Numbered from the stretch's first letter, positions 45,969-55,999 are shown. The stretch is DNA of 64,000 bases from Chitinophagaceae bacterium (GCA_004173235.1 SEAC01000023.1:1-64000), one strand, 5' to 3'. Numbers and translations: made by a program. The notes: a model not told the origin generated them from the sequence alone.

Positions 45969-46529
45969 ATGAACAACTACCTCGAAAGTGTCATCAAGCA
46001 ATTTGAATATTACAAGCTGCTCGGTGAAAAGACCTTTGCTCAGATAAGCGAAGACGACCTGTTTTGGCAGGCCAACGAAGAGAGCAATTCCATAGCCACT
46101 ATCGTGAAGCACCTTTGGGGCAATATGCTCAGTCGCTGGACGGACTTCCTGGTGACAGACGGCGAGAAGGAATGGCGCGACCGCGAGGGCGAATTTGAAA
46201 ACGACATCAAAGACGCCGCCGAGCTGAAAGCGAAGTGGGACGAGGGCTGGGGCGTACTTCTCAACACGTTGCGCGGGCTCACCGATGCCGACCTCGAAAC
46301 GATCGTGTATATCCGCAACCAGGGCCACACGGTGCTCGAGGCCATCAACCGCCAGCTCGCACACTACCCCTACCACATCGGGCAGATCGTATACATCGGC
46401 AAGCTGCGGGCGCAGCAATGGAACTCGCTTTCCATTCCGCGCGGAGGCACGCAGGCATTCAACGAGCAGAAGTTTGCGCAGCCGAAGCAACGCGGCGACT
46501 TCACCGACGATGCGCTGAAGAAAGAGTAA
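45969..46529 (+). CDS. DinB-like protein (DUF1572 type)
   Basis: A 186-residue protein with the DUF1572 pattern: QFEYYKLLGEKTFAQISEDDLFW, SIATIVKHLWGNMLSRWTDFL, and HYPYHIGQIVYIGKL. Histidines in these blocks could bind a divalent metal as in DinB. The function is unknown. It lies 22 bp after the previous DinB gene. Confidence 0.82.
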   Translation: MNNYLESVIKQFEYYKLLGEKTFAQISEDDLFWQANEESNSIATIVKHLWGNMLSRWTDFLVTDGEKEWRDREGEFENDIKDAAELKAKWDEGWGVLLNTLRGLTDADLETIVYIRNQGHTVLEAINRQLAHYPYHIGQIVYIGKLRAQQWNSLSIPRGGTQAFNEQKFAQPKQRGDFTDDALKKE

Positions 46530-46626
46530 GCTGCCCATACAGCAAATTCTACGATTCATCCGGCGTGCACTTTCACCATGCAATGGAAGTCGAATCTTTG
46601 GGTCCGAAACCAGGAAAGACACCACC

Positions 46627-47583
46627 ATGAAGAAAGTACTCCGGTACCTGCTCTACACGCTTGTAGCAGTAGTGGCCCTCGTCAGCCTCGCCGCCGCATT
46701 CATCGCCGTTCGCGGCGTGCCCACGGAAAAAGCGCAGCACATCCATCTGACAGTAGAACCAACGCCGGTGCGCATCGCGCGTGGCGAAAAGCTCGCGTCG
46801 CTGCTCTGCAAGTCGTGCCACCTCGATCCCAACACCGGCAGGTTTACCGGCAAGCGCCTCGAAGATGTGCCGCAGTTCGGAACCATCTACGCACGCAACA
46901 TCACACAGCACCCCGAATTCGGTATCGGCAAGTGGACCGACGGTGAGCTCGCTTACCTGCTGCGCACGGGTATCAAACCCGATGGCACACATCTGCCCCT
47001 GATGCCAAAGTTGAAAGAAAGCTCCGATGAAGATGTATACTCGATCATCGCCTTCCTCCGCTCAGAGCACCCGTGGGTGCAGGCCGACAACACGCGGCAG
47101 CCAAAGACCGAATATTCATTCCTCACCAAGTTCCTCACCAACGCGGGCATCCTGATGAAGCCGGTTCCCTACCCCACGCAGCCGATCCCGGAACCCGACA
47201 CCACCAACAAAGCAGCATGGGGCCGCTACATGGCGTTGCAGCTGGATTGCTGGGTTTGCCACTCGAAGGATTTCCTCAAGCTCGATCCCGACACACCGGA
47301 AAAATCGCTCGGTTATTTCGGTGGCGGCAACGTGTTGCAAACGCCCGAAGGCAAAGAGATACTGAGCCGCAACCTGACCATGGACAATGAGACCGGCATC
47401 GGCAAATGGACGGAAGACGATTTCATAAAAGCCGTTCGTTTTGGACAGGCTCCCGACGGCGCGCCCGGCCTCCGCGACCCAATGCCGAAATTCAGCAACC
47501 TTTCGGACGCAGAAGCGCGCGCAATCCTTGCCTACCTGAGAAGCATTCCGAAGATCCGCAACCGGGTAGAGCGGAAATTCTGA
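46627..47583 (+). CDS. Membrane-anchored di-haem cytochrome c
   Basis: A 318-residue protein with an N-terminal membrane anchor (YLLYTLVAVVALVSLAAAFIAV) and two cytochrome c domains. Haem motifs are CKSCH (about residue 62) and CWVCH (about residue 214). Axial Met candidates lie in LPLMPKL and DPMPKFSNL. It probably acts in periplasmic electron transfer. The nearby ccm genes (36.6-38.3 kb) would mature it. Confidence 0.88.
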   Translation: MKKVLRYLLYTLVAVVALVSLAAAFIAVRGVPTEKAQHIHLTVEPTPVRIARGEKLASLLCKSCHLDPNTGRFTGKRLEDVPQFGTIYARNITQHPEFGIGKWTDGELAYLLRTGIKPDGTHLPLMPKLKESSDEDVYSIIAFLRSEHPWVQADNTRQPKTEYSFLTKFLTNAGILMKPVPYPTQPIPEPDTTNKAAWGRYMALQLDCWVCHSKDFLKLDPDTPEKSLGYFGGGNVLQTPEGKEILSRNLTMDNETGIGKWTEDDFIKAVRFGQAPDGAPGLRDPMPKFSNLSDAEARAILAYLRSIPKIRNRVERKF

Positions 47584-47640
47584 CGGGCTTCCTGAAACAG
47601 TCGTTGTATATTTACGGCTTAAAGCGAAGCTTCCGAATCC

Positions 47641-47769
47641 ATGAATGCAAAGAAGGCAATGGTAATACTGGTGGTGGCCATAATGGTGATCGTGCTGCTG
47701 TTCGTCCTCAATTCGCAGTTCGACAGTTTTAAGGACCCCGCCGACTTCGAAGAGTACTCGGACAGCTGA
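47641..47769 (+). CDS. Small single-pass membrane protein (42 residues)
   Basis: A 42-codon frame, starting MNAKKAM, with one long hydrophobic segment (VILVVAIMVIVLLFVL) followed by an acidic tail ending FEEYSDS. The positive-inside pattern (two Lys before the segment) favours a real membrane protein. It fits between the cytochrome gene and the ABC-F gene on the same strand. I know no family for it. Confidence 0.5.
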   Translation: MNAKKAMVILVVAIMVIVLLFVLNSQFDSFKDPADFEEYSDS

Positions 47770-47783
47770 CGGGCAGGCAGGCT

Positions 47784-47791
47784 TATCTTTG
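47784..47791 (+). promoter_or_regulatory. TAnnTTTG box directly before the ABC-F gene
   Basis: TATCTTTG ends 5 nt before the ATG, as at tyrS. No TTTG is found at -33. Confidence 0.45.
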
Positions 47792-47796
47792 CGCCT

Positions 47797-49683
47797 ATGC
47801 ATTATGTGACGGCACAGGGACTGGCAAAGGCGTACGGCATCAAGCCTTTGTTTGAGGATCTTACTTTTCATATTTCGGAAGGCGACAAGATCGCGCTCGT
47901 AGCCCGCAACGGCTCGGGAAAATCAACGCTGCTGAAGATCGTAGGCGGCCAGGAACCGGCCGACAATGGCAGCGTATGGATCAATAAGGACGTGGACGTG
48001 GCTTTTTTTGAACAGGAGCCCCGCCTCATTGAAAACGCTAACATCCTCGACAACATCTTCTACCACGACAATCCCGTGCTCAACTGCATCAAGGCTTACG
48101 AAGAAGCGCTCGACGCTCGCAACGAAGCCCGCAGCAACGAGCTGCTGTCGCAGATGGACGAACTCGGCGCCTGGGACTTCGAAGCCAAGGTGAAGCAGAT
48201 CCTCGGCAAGCTGAACATCCACAACCTGCAACAGCCGGTGGGCACGCTTTCGGGCGGACAAAAGAAACGTGTTGCACTTGCCCGCACCCTCATCGACATC
48301 GGCTTCGAGCACAAGCACGTGCTACTGATCATGGACGAACCCACCAACCACCTCGACGTGGAAATGGTGGAGTGGCTCGAGCACTATCTCAATAAAGAAA
48401 ACACCACGCTGCTGATGGTGACCCACGACCGCTACTTCCTCGACGCGGTGTGCGAAGAAGTGTGGGAAATGGACGACGGCCTCCTGTATATTCACAAGGG
48501 CGATTACTCTAACTACCTCGAAAAAAAGGCAGCACGCGAGGAGAGCAACGCGGCTTCGATTGAAAAGGCACGCAACCTCTATCGAAAGGAGCTGGAATGG
48601 ATGCGCAAGCAACCGAAGGCACGCACTACCAAAAGCAAAAGCCGCCAGGATAATTTTTATGAAGTAGAAAAACGCGCCAAGCAAAAAATGCAGGACCAGC
48701 AACTGGAGTTGCAGGCAAAGATGAGCCGCCTTGGTGGCAAGGTTGCCGAACTGAAGAAGGTATACAAAAGCTACGGCGAGAAGGCCATTCTCAAAGGGTT
48801 CGACTACACGTTCAAAAAAGGCGAGCGCGTAGGCATCGTTGGAAAGAACGGTGCCGGCAAATCCACGTTTGTCAACATCCTCCAGGGCATTGAAGAAGCG
48901 GATTCGGGCAAAATCAACATCGGCGACACGGTGGTGTTCGGAAACTATTCGCAAACCGGCCTCGAAATCAAGAGCGACCTGCGGGTGATCGAATTCGTGA
49001 AAGGCATTGCCGAGAACTTCCCGCTGGCCAACGGCCGCTTCCTCAGCGCGGCGCAGTTCCTGGAGCTTTTCCTCTTTTCGCCGGAGCAGCAATACACCTA
49101 CATCAGCAAACTAAGCGGTGGCGAAAAACGCCGCCTGCACCTGCTTTCCATCCTGTTTCGCAACCCCAACTTCCTCGTGCTCGACGAGCCTACCAACGAC
49201 CTCGATCTGCCCACGCTTTCGGTGTTGGAGAACTTCCTGCTTGAATTCAGCGGCTGCCTCCTCATCATTTCCCACGACCGCTACTTCATGGACCGTCTCG
49301 TGGATCACCTTTTTGTTTTTGAAGGTGACGGAGTCGTTCGCGACTTCCCGGGCAACTATTCGCAATACCGCGAGCAGCAAAAGCTTGACCAGGAAGCGGA
49401 AGCAGAAGCACGACGCGGGGAAAAGGCGGCCGCGGTTGCCCCACCCGTAGCGGAAGCGGCCGAAAAGAAGCGCAAGCTTTCGTTCAAGGAGCAACGCGAG
49501 TTTCAGCAACTGGAAGCCGAGATCCCCGCACTCGAAAAGGAGCGTGCGGAGCTGACCGAAAAAATGGCTGCCGGCAACCTTTCGTACGAAGACCTTCAAA
49601 AGTATGCTGCGCGCGTGGCCGCCATCAACGAAGCGTTGGAAGAAAAAGAAATGCGCTGGCTCGAACTGAGCGAGCTGGTATGA
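47797..49683 (+). CDS. ABC-F family ATPase (Uup/EttA-like)
   Basis: A 628-residue soluble protein with two ABC domains. Domain 1 has Walker A GSGKSTLL, signature LSGGQKKRVALA and Walker B LLIMDEPTNHLD. Domain 2 has GAGKSTFV, LSGGEKRRLHLL and FLVLDEPTNDLD. A P-site-type linker (about residues 240-320) and a charged C-terminal coiled coil (EFQQLEAEIPALEKERAEL) follow the Uup layout. Such proteins act on the ribosome or nucleic acids rather than in transport. No membrane domain is present. Confidence 0.92.
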   Translation: MHYVTAQGLAKAYGIKPLFEDLTFHISEGDKIALVARNGSGKSTLLKIVGGQEPADNGSVWINKDVDVAFFEQEPRLIENANILDNIFYHDNPVLNCIKAYEEALDARNEARSNELLSQMDELGAWDFEAKVKQILGKLNIHNLQQPVGTLSGGQKKRVALARTLIDIGFEHKHVLLIMDEPTNHLDVEMVEWLEHYLNKENTTLLMVTHDRYFLDAVCEEVWEMDDGLLYIHKGDYSNYLEKKAAREESNAASIEKARNLYRKELEWMRKQPKARTTKSKSRQDNFYEVEKRAKQKMQDQQLELQAKMSRLGGKVAELKKVYKSYGEKAILKGFDYTFKKGERVGIVGKNGAGKSTFVNILQGIEEADSGKINIGDTVVFGNYSQTGLEIKSDLRVIEFVKGIAENFPLANGRFLSAAQFLELFLFSPEQQYTYISKLSGGEKRRLHLLSILFRNPNFLVLDEPTNDLDLPTLSVLENFLLEFSGCLLIISHDRYFMDRLVDHLFVFEGDGVVRDFPGNYSQYREQQKLDQEAEAEARRGEKAAAVAPPVAEAAEKKRKLSFKEQREFQQLEAEIPALEKERAELTEKMAAGNLSYEDLQKYAARVAAINEALEEKEMRWLELSELV

Positions 49684-49724
49684 TGCATGCCCGCGTTTGA
49701 CGGGCGGTAACTAAATTTATCTGC

Positions 49725-50357
49725 ATGCTGAACTGGATTCAAATTCTGGAACAACTGGGAATGGTGCTGCTGGTAGGCGGTCTCATCGGCGCGGAACGTG
49801 AATTCCGCTCGAAGTCGGCGGGCTTCCGCACTATGATCCTCATCTGCCTCGGCTCGTGGGTGTTTACAACGATCTCCATGAGCATCGGTCATTCGAGCGA
49901 CGACCGCATCGCTTCCAACATCGTCACGGGCATCGGCTTCCTTGGTGCGGGCGTCATCTTCAAGGCCGACAACCGCATCAACGGTATCACCACGGCCGCC
50001 ACCATCTGGGCCACTGCAGCACTGGGCATGGGCATCGCCGATGGTGCCTACACGGTGGTGCTCATTGCAACGGCTGCGGTGCTCGCGGTGCTTTGGATGC
50101 TCAGCCCGCTCGAAACCGTCATCGACCGCATCAACCAGTCGCACACGTATCGCATCGTTTCCGAATACAAGGAAGACCTGCTGAAAGAATACGAGCGCAT
50201 GTTCGACGACTGCCACCTGCGCTACAAGCGCCTGAAACGCACCAAGCGCGGCGATAGCATCATAGGCACCTGGTATGCCCATGGCTCGGAAAAGAACCAC
50301 AACAAGTTCACGAAAATGCTCATGCATCACCCGGCTGTAAAAGAATTCGAGTTCTGA
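49725..50357 (+). CDS. MgtC/SapB-family membrane protein
   Basis: A 210-residue protein with about four N-terminal membrane segments and the MgtC signature: LLVGGLIGAEREFRSKSAGFRTMILICLGS, then TGIGFLGAGVIFK and TAATIWATAALGM. A soluble C-terminal domain follows. Homologues affect growth at low magnesium and survival in hosts. It starts 41 bp after the ABC-F gene. Confidence 0.9.
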   Translation: MLNWIQILEQLGMVLLVGGLIGAEREFRSKSAGFRTMILICLGSWVFTTISMSIGHSSDDRIASNIVTGIGFLGAGVIFKADNRINGITTAATIWATAALGMGIADGAYTVVLIATAAVLAVLWMLSPLETVIDRINQSHTYRIVSEYKEDLLKEYERMFDDCHLRYKRLKRTKRGDSIIGTWYAHGSEKNHNKFTKMLMHHPAVKEFEF

Positions 50358-50397
50358 TCCGAACTTTGCCGTTCGCTATTTGTTGAACTGGCACACT

Positions 50398-52812
50398 ATG
50401 ATCAAGCTTATCCACCTTATCCTCGTTTCCACAATCGCCTTCACTGCTTCTGCGCAAAACGCAACGCTTGGAGGCACCGTCGTAGACCGCAACACGCAAC
50501 AACCACTGGCAGGCATCAGCATCAGCCTCCAACCCGGCGGCGCCGGAGCGGCCACCGACAGTGCCGGAGCCTTCGTGCTTTCGGGCATCCCTGCTGGCAC
50601 CTACACGGTGACGGCCACGGGCGTTGGATATGCCGCCCGTTCTTACCCCAACACCGTGCTCAACGCCGGCAACGTGCAAACACTCACCATCGAGCTGGAG
50701 CGCGCCGCCACGGAGCTCGAAACGGTTACCATCAGCAGCCGCCGCAACACCGCGCGCGTGGCAACGCTCGAAACGCCGCTGAGCGCACAGCGCCTGACTA
50801 CAGAGGACATCCGCGCCAACCCGGGCGGAAACTTCGACATCAGCCGCGTGATCCAATCGCTGCCCGGCGTGGGCGGCGGGGCAGGCGGTGGCACCTACCG
50901 AAACGATATCATCATCCGCGGCGGTGCTCCCAGCGAAAACGTATTCTACCTCGACGGCATCGAAGTACCCGTCATCAACCACTTCTCCACACAAGGCAGC
51001 GGGGGCGGCCCGCAGGGCATTCTTAATGTAAGCTTCATCGACGAAGTAAAGCTGAGCACGTCGGCGTTCGAGGCGCGCTACGACAACGCCCTGAGCTCCG
51101 TATTCCAGTTCCGGCAAAAGCCCGGCAACAGCGAGCGGGTGCAGGGCAACTTCCGCCTCAGTGGAACCGAAGCAGCAGCTACATTCGACGGGCCTCTTTC
51201 AAAGAAGACCACTTTCCTCGCATCCGCACGCCGTAGCTATCTCACCTTCCTTTTTAAGTTGCTCGATCTTCCGATCCGTCCCGACTACTGGGACTTTCAG
51301 TTCAAGACCACCACGCGCATCAACAGCAAAACGACGCTGACGCTGCTCGGCATCGGCGCCATCGACGAATTCCGCTTTGCCGTGCCCGAAGAAGCAACGG
51401 CCGAAAAACTGTACACCATCAATAGCAACCCGCTTATCAACCAATGGACCTATACGGGCGGAGCGACGCTCAAGCACCTCACACCGGGTGGCTACTGGAA
51501 CCTTTCGCTTAGCCGCAACAGCCTCGACAACAGCCTGGATAAATGGGAAGACAACGAGCGCCCCAACGCTACTGTACAAACGCTGCGGGCGCGCAGCCGT
51601 GAAACCGAGAATAAAGTGCGTTTCGATGTAAGCACGCAGGCCGCAGGATGGAAAGTAAGCTGGGGGTTGTCGACGCAACTGGTGGAGTTCGACAATTCGT
51701 ACTATCAACTGTTCCGGCCGCGCGTTACAGACACTGCGGGTAATGTGGTGCAATCCGAACAAACGTTCAGCGCGCAAAGCGGGAGCAACTTCCTCCGCTA
51801 TGGTGCGTTTGTGCAGGCCGGCCGCAAGCTGCTCGATGGCCGGCTGGGCCTGAGTGCCGGCCTGCGCGCCGATGCCAACACGCTCGGCAACAGCGAGGGC
51901 AACCCGCTCAAGCAACTCAGTCCGCGGGTAAGCCTGTCGTATGCACTCACCAACCAATGGAACCTGAGCGCGAGCTATGGCATGTACTACCGTCTTCCCT
52001 CCTACACGCAGCTTGCATACGGATCGAATCCCGGAGACTACATCCGCAGCACGCACTATGTGGCCGGCGTCGAGTACCTGCCCTCTTCCAACACGCGCTT
52101 TACGCTTGAAGGTTTTTTAAAGAAATACAGCAACTACCCGGTGAGCATTCCCGATGGCGTGAGCCTGGCCAACAAGGGCTCGGGCTATGGAACGGTGGGC
52201 AACGAACCAGTGCGCCAGGATGGCCGCGGCGAGGCATATGGTATCGAGTTCTTTGCACAGCAGAAGTTGAGCAAGCGCTTCTTCGGCGTATTCAGCTACA
52301 CGATGTACCGAAGCCTGTTTAGCAACGCAGATGGCAAGCTTGCAGCCGCAAGCTGGGACAATCGCCACCTGCTCAGCCTCACGGCCGGCTATAAGGCCAA
52401 CCGCAACTGGGAGTTCGGTGTGAAGTTTCGCTACCAGGGCGCCGCGCCCTATACGCCTTACGACCTCGAGGCCAGCCGACGCAACTATGCTACGCTCGGC
52501 AACGGCCTGTTCGACTACAACCGTGTGAACAGCGCGCGCTTGCCGGCATTCAGTGCGGCAGACCTGCGCGTGGACAAGAAGTGGAACTTCCGCCGCCTCA
52601 CGCTCGACCTTTTCCTCGACATACAGAATTTCTACGGTGCCGAAAACACCGGGGTGCCCGAGTATACGTTCCGTCGCAGCGCCAACAACCGTTCCTTCTA
52701 CACCACCGATGGAGCAGCGCTAAGGTCCGACGGCAGCAATGCCGACCCGCTGCTACTGGATAACAAGTCGGGCACGGTGCTGCCAACGATCGGGATCATT
52801 GTGGAGTTCTAG
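50398..52812 (+). CDS. TonB-dependent receptor with carboxypeptidase-like N-terminal domain
   Basis: An 804-residue outer-membrane receptor. Signal peptide MIKLIHLILVSTIAFTASAQ, then a carboxypeptidase regulatory-like domain (ATLGGTVVDRNTQQPLAGISI, residues about 21-105). The plug (residues about 115-240; TRNDIIIRGG-like YRNDIIIRGGAPSENVFYLDGIEV) and a beta-barrel follow, ending in PTIGIIVEF with a terminal Phe. There is no SusD-type partner beside it, so it is not a typical glycan locus. The ligand is unknown. Confidence 0.9.
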   Translation: MIKLIHLILVSTIAFTASAQNATLGGTVVDRNTQQPLAGISISLQPGGAGAATDSAGAFVLSGIPAGTYTVTATGVGYAARSYPNTVLNAGNVQTLTIELERAATELETVTISSRRNTARVATLETPLSAQRLTTEDIRANPGGNFDISRVIQSLPGVGGGAGGGTYRNDIIIRGGAPSENVFYLDGIEVPVINHFSTQGSGGGPQGILNVSFIDEVKLSTSAFEARYDNALSSVFQFRQKPGNSERVQGNFRLSGTEAAATFDGPLSKKTTFLASARRSYLTFLFKLLDLPIRPDYWDFQFKTTTRINSKTTLTLLGIGAIDEFRFAVPEEATAEKLYTINSNPLINQWTYTGGATLKHLTPGGYWNLSLSRNSLDNSLDKWEDNERPNATVQTLRARSRETENKVRFDVSTQAAGWKVSWGLSTQLVEFDNSYYQLFRPRVTDTAGNVVQSEQTFSAQSGSNFLRYGAFVQAGRKLLDGRLGLSAGLRADANTLGNSEGNPLKQLSPRVSLSYALTNQWNLSASYGMYYRLPSYTQLAYGSNPGDYIRSTHYVAGVEYLPSSNTRFTLEGFLKKYSNYPVSIPDGVSLANKGSGYGTVGNEPVRQDGRGEAYGIEFFAQQKLSKRFFGVFSYTMYRSLFSNADGKLAAASWDNRHLLSLTAGYKANRNWEFGVKFRYQGAAPYTPYDLEASRRNYATLGNGLFDYNRVNSARLPAFSAADLRVDKKWNFRRLTLDLFLDIQNFYGAENTGVPEYTFRRSANNRSFYTTDGAALRSDGSNADPLLLDNKSGTVLPTIGIIVEF

Positions 52813-52821
52813 GCCGCCGTC

Positions 52822-52940
52822 ACCCTTCGACTACGCTCAGGGTGACAGGCGAAGCGCCGTCGAAGCCAGCACCGTTCAACTACGCTCAGGGTGACAGGCG
52901 AAGCGCCGTCGAAGCCAGCACCGTTCAACTACGCTCAGGG
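52822..52940. repeat. 49-bp direct repeat of the CTTCGACTACGCTCAGG family
   Basis: CTACGCTCAGGG begins at 52831, 52880 and 52929, a strict 49-bp period. The third copy runs into the GT9 gene: its CCCTGAGCG (minus strand) supplies that gene's TGA. The array fills the gap between the convergent TonB receptor and GT9 genes. Confidence 0.82.
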
Positions 52941-53945
52941 CTTCCAGAGCCTGGCCTCCGCCTTCCGCACCAGTTCATCAATGTTGATGTTGCGCATGCA
53001 CTTGAAGTGGCCTTGCGGGCATTTGTCGCGGCCGATCTTGGTGCAGGGGCGGCACCACAGTTTGTGCACCTGTATGTTGTCGTAAGGACGGCCTTGCTGC
53101 AGCAGGAAATTTTCGCCGTAGTACGGCACCATTCCAAACGAAGGCGTAGTGCTGCCCCACACGGCGATCACTTCTTTCTTGAGCGCTGCGGCGATGTGCA
53201 TCAGGCCGGTGTCGTGCGCGATCACGAGCTTTGATTTTTTTACGAGGTCCACGCTTTCGTTGAGACGGAATTTGCCGCAGGCATTGTAGATCTTGATCGG
53301 ATCGACAGAAGCGATCGCATCGCCTTCGGCCGATTCTTCGGGGCCGCCCAGTAGAATTACGGGATGATGAATTTTGCGGCAAAGCTCCTGGAGCTTGTTG
53401 ATGGGCAGCTTCTTTGTTTTGAACGATGCGCCGATCACCAGCGCCACGAAGCCAAGCTGGTGCGCAGTGGGAATGTCGCTGTAGGGCACTTCGTCTTCCG
53501 GCGCGATGAAGTAGTCCATTCCCTTGCCGTCGTTGACCACGCCAAAAGATTCCACCGTTTGGAGGTAGCGATCGATGATGTGCAGCTTCGGCATCACGTT
53601 CCACTTCAGCTTCACGAACACGAGCTTTTCGAAATTGAGCTTGTTGAACGAGAAGGAAGGAAGCTTCAGGCTTCGCTTCAGGCGCAGCGTGCGGAGGTTG
53701 TGATGCAGGTCAATGATATAGTCGAAGCCCTCTGCCTCCAGTTCCGCGATCATGGCGTCCCAATCCTGCCGGAGCACATGAATCTTGTCGAGATAGGGAT
53801 TGTTCGCGATCACCTGACGAAACTGGGGCTTCACCAGGAAATGCACTTCCGCATCAGCCACCTGCGTCTTGAGGCAGCGGATAACGGGCGTGGTGAGCAC
53901 GATATCACCGATAGAGGAAAAGCGAACGACGAGAAACTTCGGCAT
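52935..53945 (-). CDS. Glycosyltransferase family 9 (heptosyltransferase-like)
   Basis: A 336-residue GT-B enzyme. The N-terminal block is FLVVRFSSIGDIVLTTPVIRCLK, and the donor site includes SKLVIAHDTGLMHIAAALKKEVIAVWG. Family members add heptose or other sugars to the LPS core at the cytosolic face of the inner membrane. I chose MPKFLVVRF as start. The C-terminus ends in ARLWKP with a stop supplied by the neighbouring repeat. Confidence 0.88.
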   Translation of the reverse strand: MPKFLVVRFSSIGDIVLTTPVIRCLKTQVADAEVHFLVKPQFRQVIANNPYLDKIHVLRQDWDAMIAELEAEGFDYIIDLHHNLRTLRLKRSLKLPSFSFNKLNFEKLVFVKLKWNVMPKLHIIDRYLQTVESFGVVNDGKGMDYFIAPEDEVPYSDIPTAHQLGFVALVIGASFKTKKLPINKLQELCRKIHHPVILLGGPEESAEGDAIASVDPIKIYNACGKFRLNESVDLVKKSKLVIAHDTGLMHIAAALKKEVIAVWGSTTPSFGMVPYYGENFLLQQGRPYDNIQVHKLWCRPCTKIGRDKCPQGHFKCMRNINIDELVRKAEARLWKP

Positions 53946-54092
53946 TTTTTCAAAATTAGCGGAATATAGCGGCGCAAGCGCCGGGTACACAACGGCACGA
54001 CGACACAACGTTTCGTTTTAATGTTCGTAGTTGGACTTGATGTTCGCCGTGTAGTCGTGTCGGCGTGTCTTTGTGCCAGGGCCGCCTGCGGT

Positions 54093-55325
54093 TTATTCCT
54101 CTACGTAGTTCAGATCCTTGCCGAATGTCTCTTTGGTAAAAAGTGCAGCGACTACCGTGATGACCATAATGATCAGCGCGGTCATCCAGCCGGCGCGCAC
54201 ATATTGTTCTGCATCACCCGCACCGCGCAGCAGTTTGAAGAGCGGGAGGATGAGCACCGCGAGCATACCGCGCACCATGTTGGGGATAGTGGTTGCAGTG
54301 GTAGCGCGCAGGTTGGTACCGAACTGTTCGGCCGCCATCGTCACGAAGATGGCCCAGAAGCCTGTGCCAAACCCAAGCCCGGCGCAGATCCAGTACAGTT
54401 GTGCAGGAGTGCCACCCGGAAGTATCGTGAAGAAGAGGATGATGAACAAAGCAGTGATGCCATAAAACAGGAACAGCGCCTGCTTGCGGCTGCGCAGCCA
54501 CTGACTTACGAAGCCGATAAGGATATCGCCGAGCGAAATTGCTGCATAGGCATACATGATGGCCTTGCCCGGGTCGATTGCACCGCGAATATCCATGGCC
54601 GCACCGAACTCTTTCGAAAAGGAAACAAGCACACCGATCACGAACCAGGTAGGAAGACCGATGAGGATGCCAAGGAAATAGCGCTTGAAGCGGTCGGCAT
54701 TCTGAAAGAGCATGAAGAAGTTGCCGCGCTGCACGCCACTCTCTTTGAGTTGCTTGAAAAGCCCTGACTCGAACATCGACACGCGGAGCAGCAGCAGCAG
54801 GAAACCGAGTCCGCCACCAATGAAATAAGCCGTGCGCCAGTGAAAATTCTCTTTAATGAAGAAGGCTGCTACCGCACCGGTAAGCCCGATGCCCGCAACG
54901 AGCGACGTGGCGATGCCTCGTTTTTCTTTGGGAGTGAGCTCCGATACGAGCGTGATACCAGCGCCCAGCTCTCCGGCAAGACCAAGGCCGGCAATAAAGC
55001 GGATCCACTTGTATTGCTCCACGCTGTGAACAAAGCCGTTGGCGATGTTGGCAAGCGAATAAAGCAGAATCGATCCGAAGAGCACGCTCATGCGTCCGCG
55101 CTTGTCGCCCATCACGCCCCAGATGATGCCGCCGAGCAGGAGCCCCCACATCTGCCACGTAAGGATGCTTTCGCCGCCTTCTTTCACAGCCTCGGCCGAA
55201 AGGCCAAACGATTGCAGGCTGGGTATACGGATGATGCTGAAAAGCAACAGGTCGTAGATGTCTACAAAGTACCCGAGTGCCGCCACTACGAGCGCGAAGC
55301 TCAGGATCTGGCTGCGCTGGCTCAT
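54093..55325 (-). CDS. Major facilitator superfamily transporter
   Basis: A 410-residue transporter with twelve predicted segments. The loop 2-3 signature appears as GVMGDKRGRMSVLFGS and the first half has RFIAGLGLAGELGAGITLVSELTPKEKRGIATSL, typical of the sugar/acid symporter branch. The substrate is unknown. Its ATG overlaps the DedA stop by 4 bp, so the two are coupled. The gap 53946-54092 has ACACAACG/GTCGTGTC words and no gene. Confidence 0.88.
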   Translation of the reverse strand: MSQRSQILSFALVVAALGYFVDIYDLLLFSIIRIPSLQSFGLSAEAVKEGGESILTWQMWGLLLGGIIWGVMGDKRGRMSVLFGSILLYSLANIANGFVHSVEQYKWIRFIAGLGLAGELGAGITLVSELTPKEKRGIATSLVAGIGLTGAVAAFFIKENFHWRTAYFIGGGLGFLLLLLRVSMFESGLFKQLKESGVQRGNFFMLFQNADRFKRYFLGILIGLPTWFVIGVLVSFSKEFGAAMDIRGAIDPGKAIMYAYAAISLGDILIGFVSQWLRSRKQALFLFYGITALFIILFFTILPGGTPAQLYWICAGLGFGTGFWAIFVTMAAEQFGTNLRATTATTIPNMVRGMLAVLILPLFKLLRGAGDAEQYVRAGWMTALIIMVITVVAALFTKETFGKDLNYVEE

Positions 55326-55999
55326 AGAATGGAGTTCGGGTCGTCCGGACTTTCGGGCACCACTTTCTTCTTGGCGAAGAACAGCTTCCAGAGCACCGGG
55401 AGCGTGGTAACGAGAATGATGATGATGGCGATCAGCTCGATATGCGCTGCCAGGCTGAAGCCGAAGCGGCTGTTCACCCAGCTTTCGAGGAAGTAGCCGC
55501 CAAGCATCATCGAACATACCCAGGCAATGGAGCCGAGAATGTTGTAGAGCATGAAGGTGGCGCGATCCATGCGCACGATGCCCGCGATGATGGGCGCGAA
55601 CGTGCGGATGATGGGAAGGAACTTGGCGAGGAAGATGGTGCCCTTGCCGTTCTGCATATAAAATTCCTGCGCGCGCATCAGGTGCTTCTTGCGAAAGAGC
55701 CAGCTTTCCTTGCGCTCGTAGATCAGCGGACCGGTTTTGCGGCCAAACCAGTAGCCCACCATATTTCCGATGACCGATGAGAGGATCACCAGCAGCAGGA
55801 TGACCGCAACCTTCCACCCTGTTACGCTGCCGTCGCCGATCTGCGCGCAGAATTTCGAGATGTAGATGCCGGCAGTAAACAGCAGCGAATCGCCGGGAAG
55901 AAAGAAGCCAACAAAAAGGCCGGTCTCGGCAAAAATGACGAATAGGAGGATATATAATCCGCCGTTTTCGATGATCCAATGAATGAGGTTATTGAGCAT
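55322..55999 (-). CDS. DedA-family membrane protein
   Basis: A 225-residue membrane protein with the DedA/VTT pattern: FAETGLFVGFFLPGDSLLFTAG, SVIGNMVGYWFGRKTG, KFLPIIRTFAPIIAGIVRMDRATFMLYN. Family members take part in lipid-carrier or phospholipid flipping and membrane homeostasis. It is followed by the MFS gene with a 4-bp overlap. Confidence 0.9.
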   Translation of the reverse strand: MLNNLIHWIIENGGLYILLFVIFAETGLFVGFFLPGDSLLFTAGIYISKFCAQIGDGSVTGWKVAVILLLVILSSVIGNMVGYWFGRKTGPLIYERKESWLFRKKHLMRAQEFYMQNGKGTIFLAKFLPIIRTFAPIIAGIVRMDRATFMLYNILGSIAWVCSMMLGGYFLESWVNSRFGFSLAAHIELIAIIIILVTTLPVLWKLFFAKKKVVPESPDDPNSIL

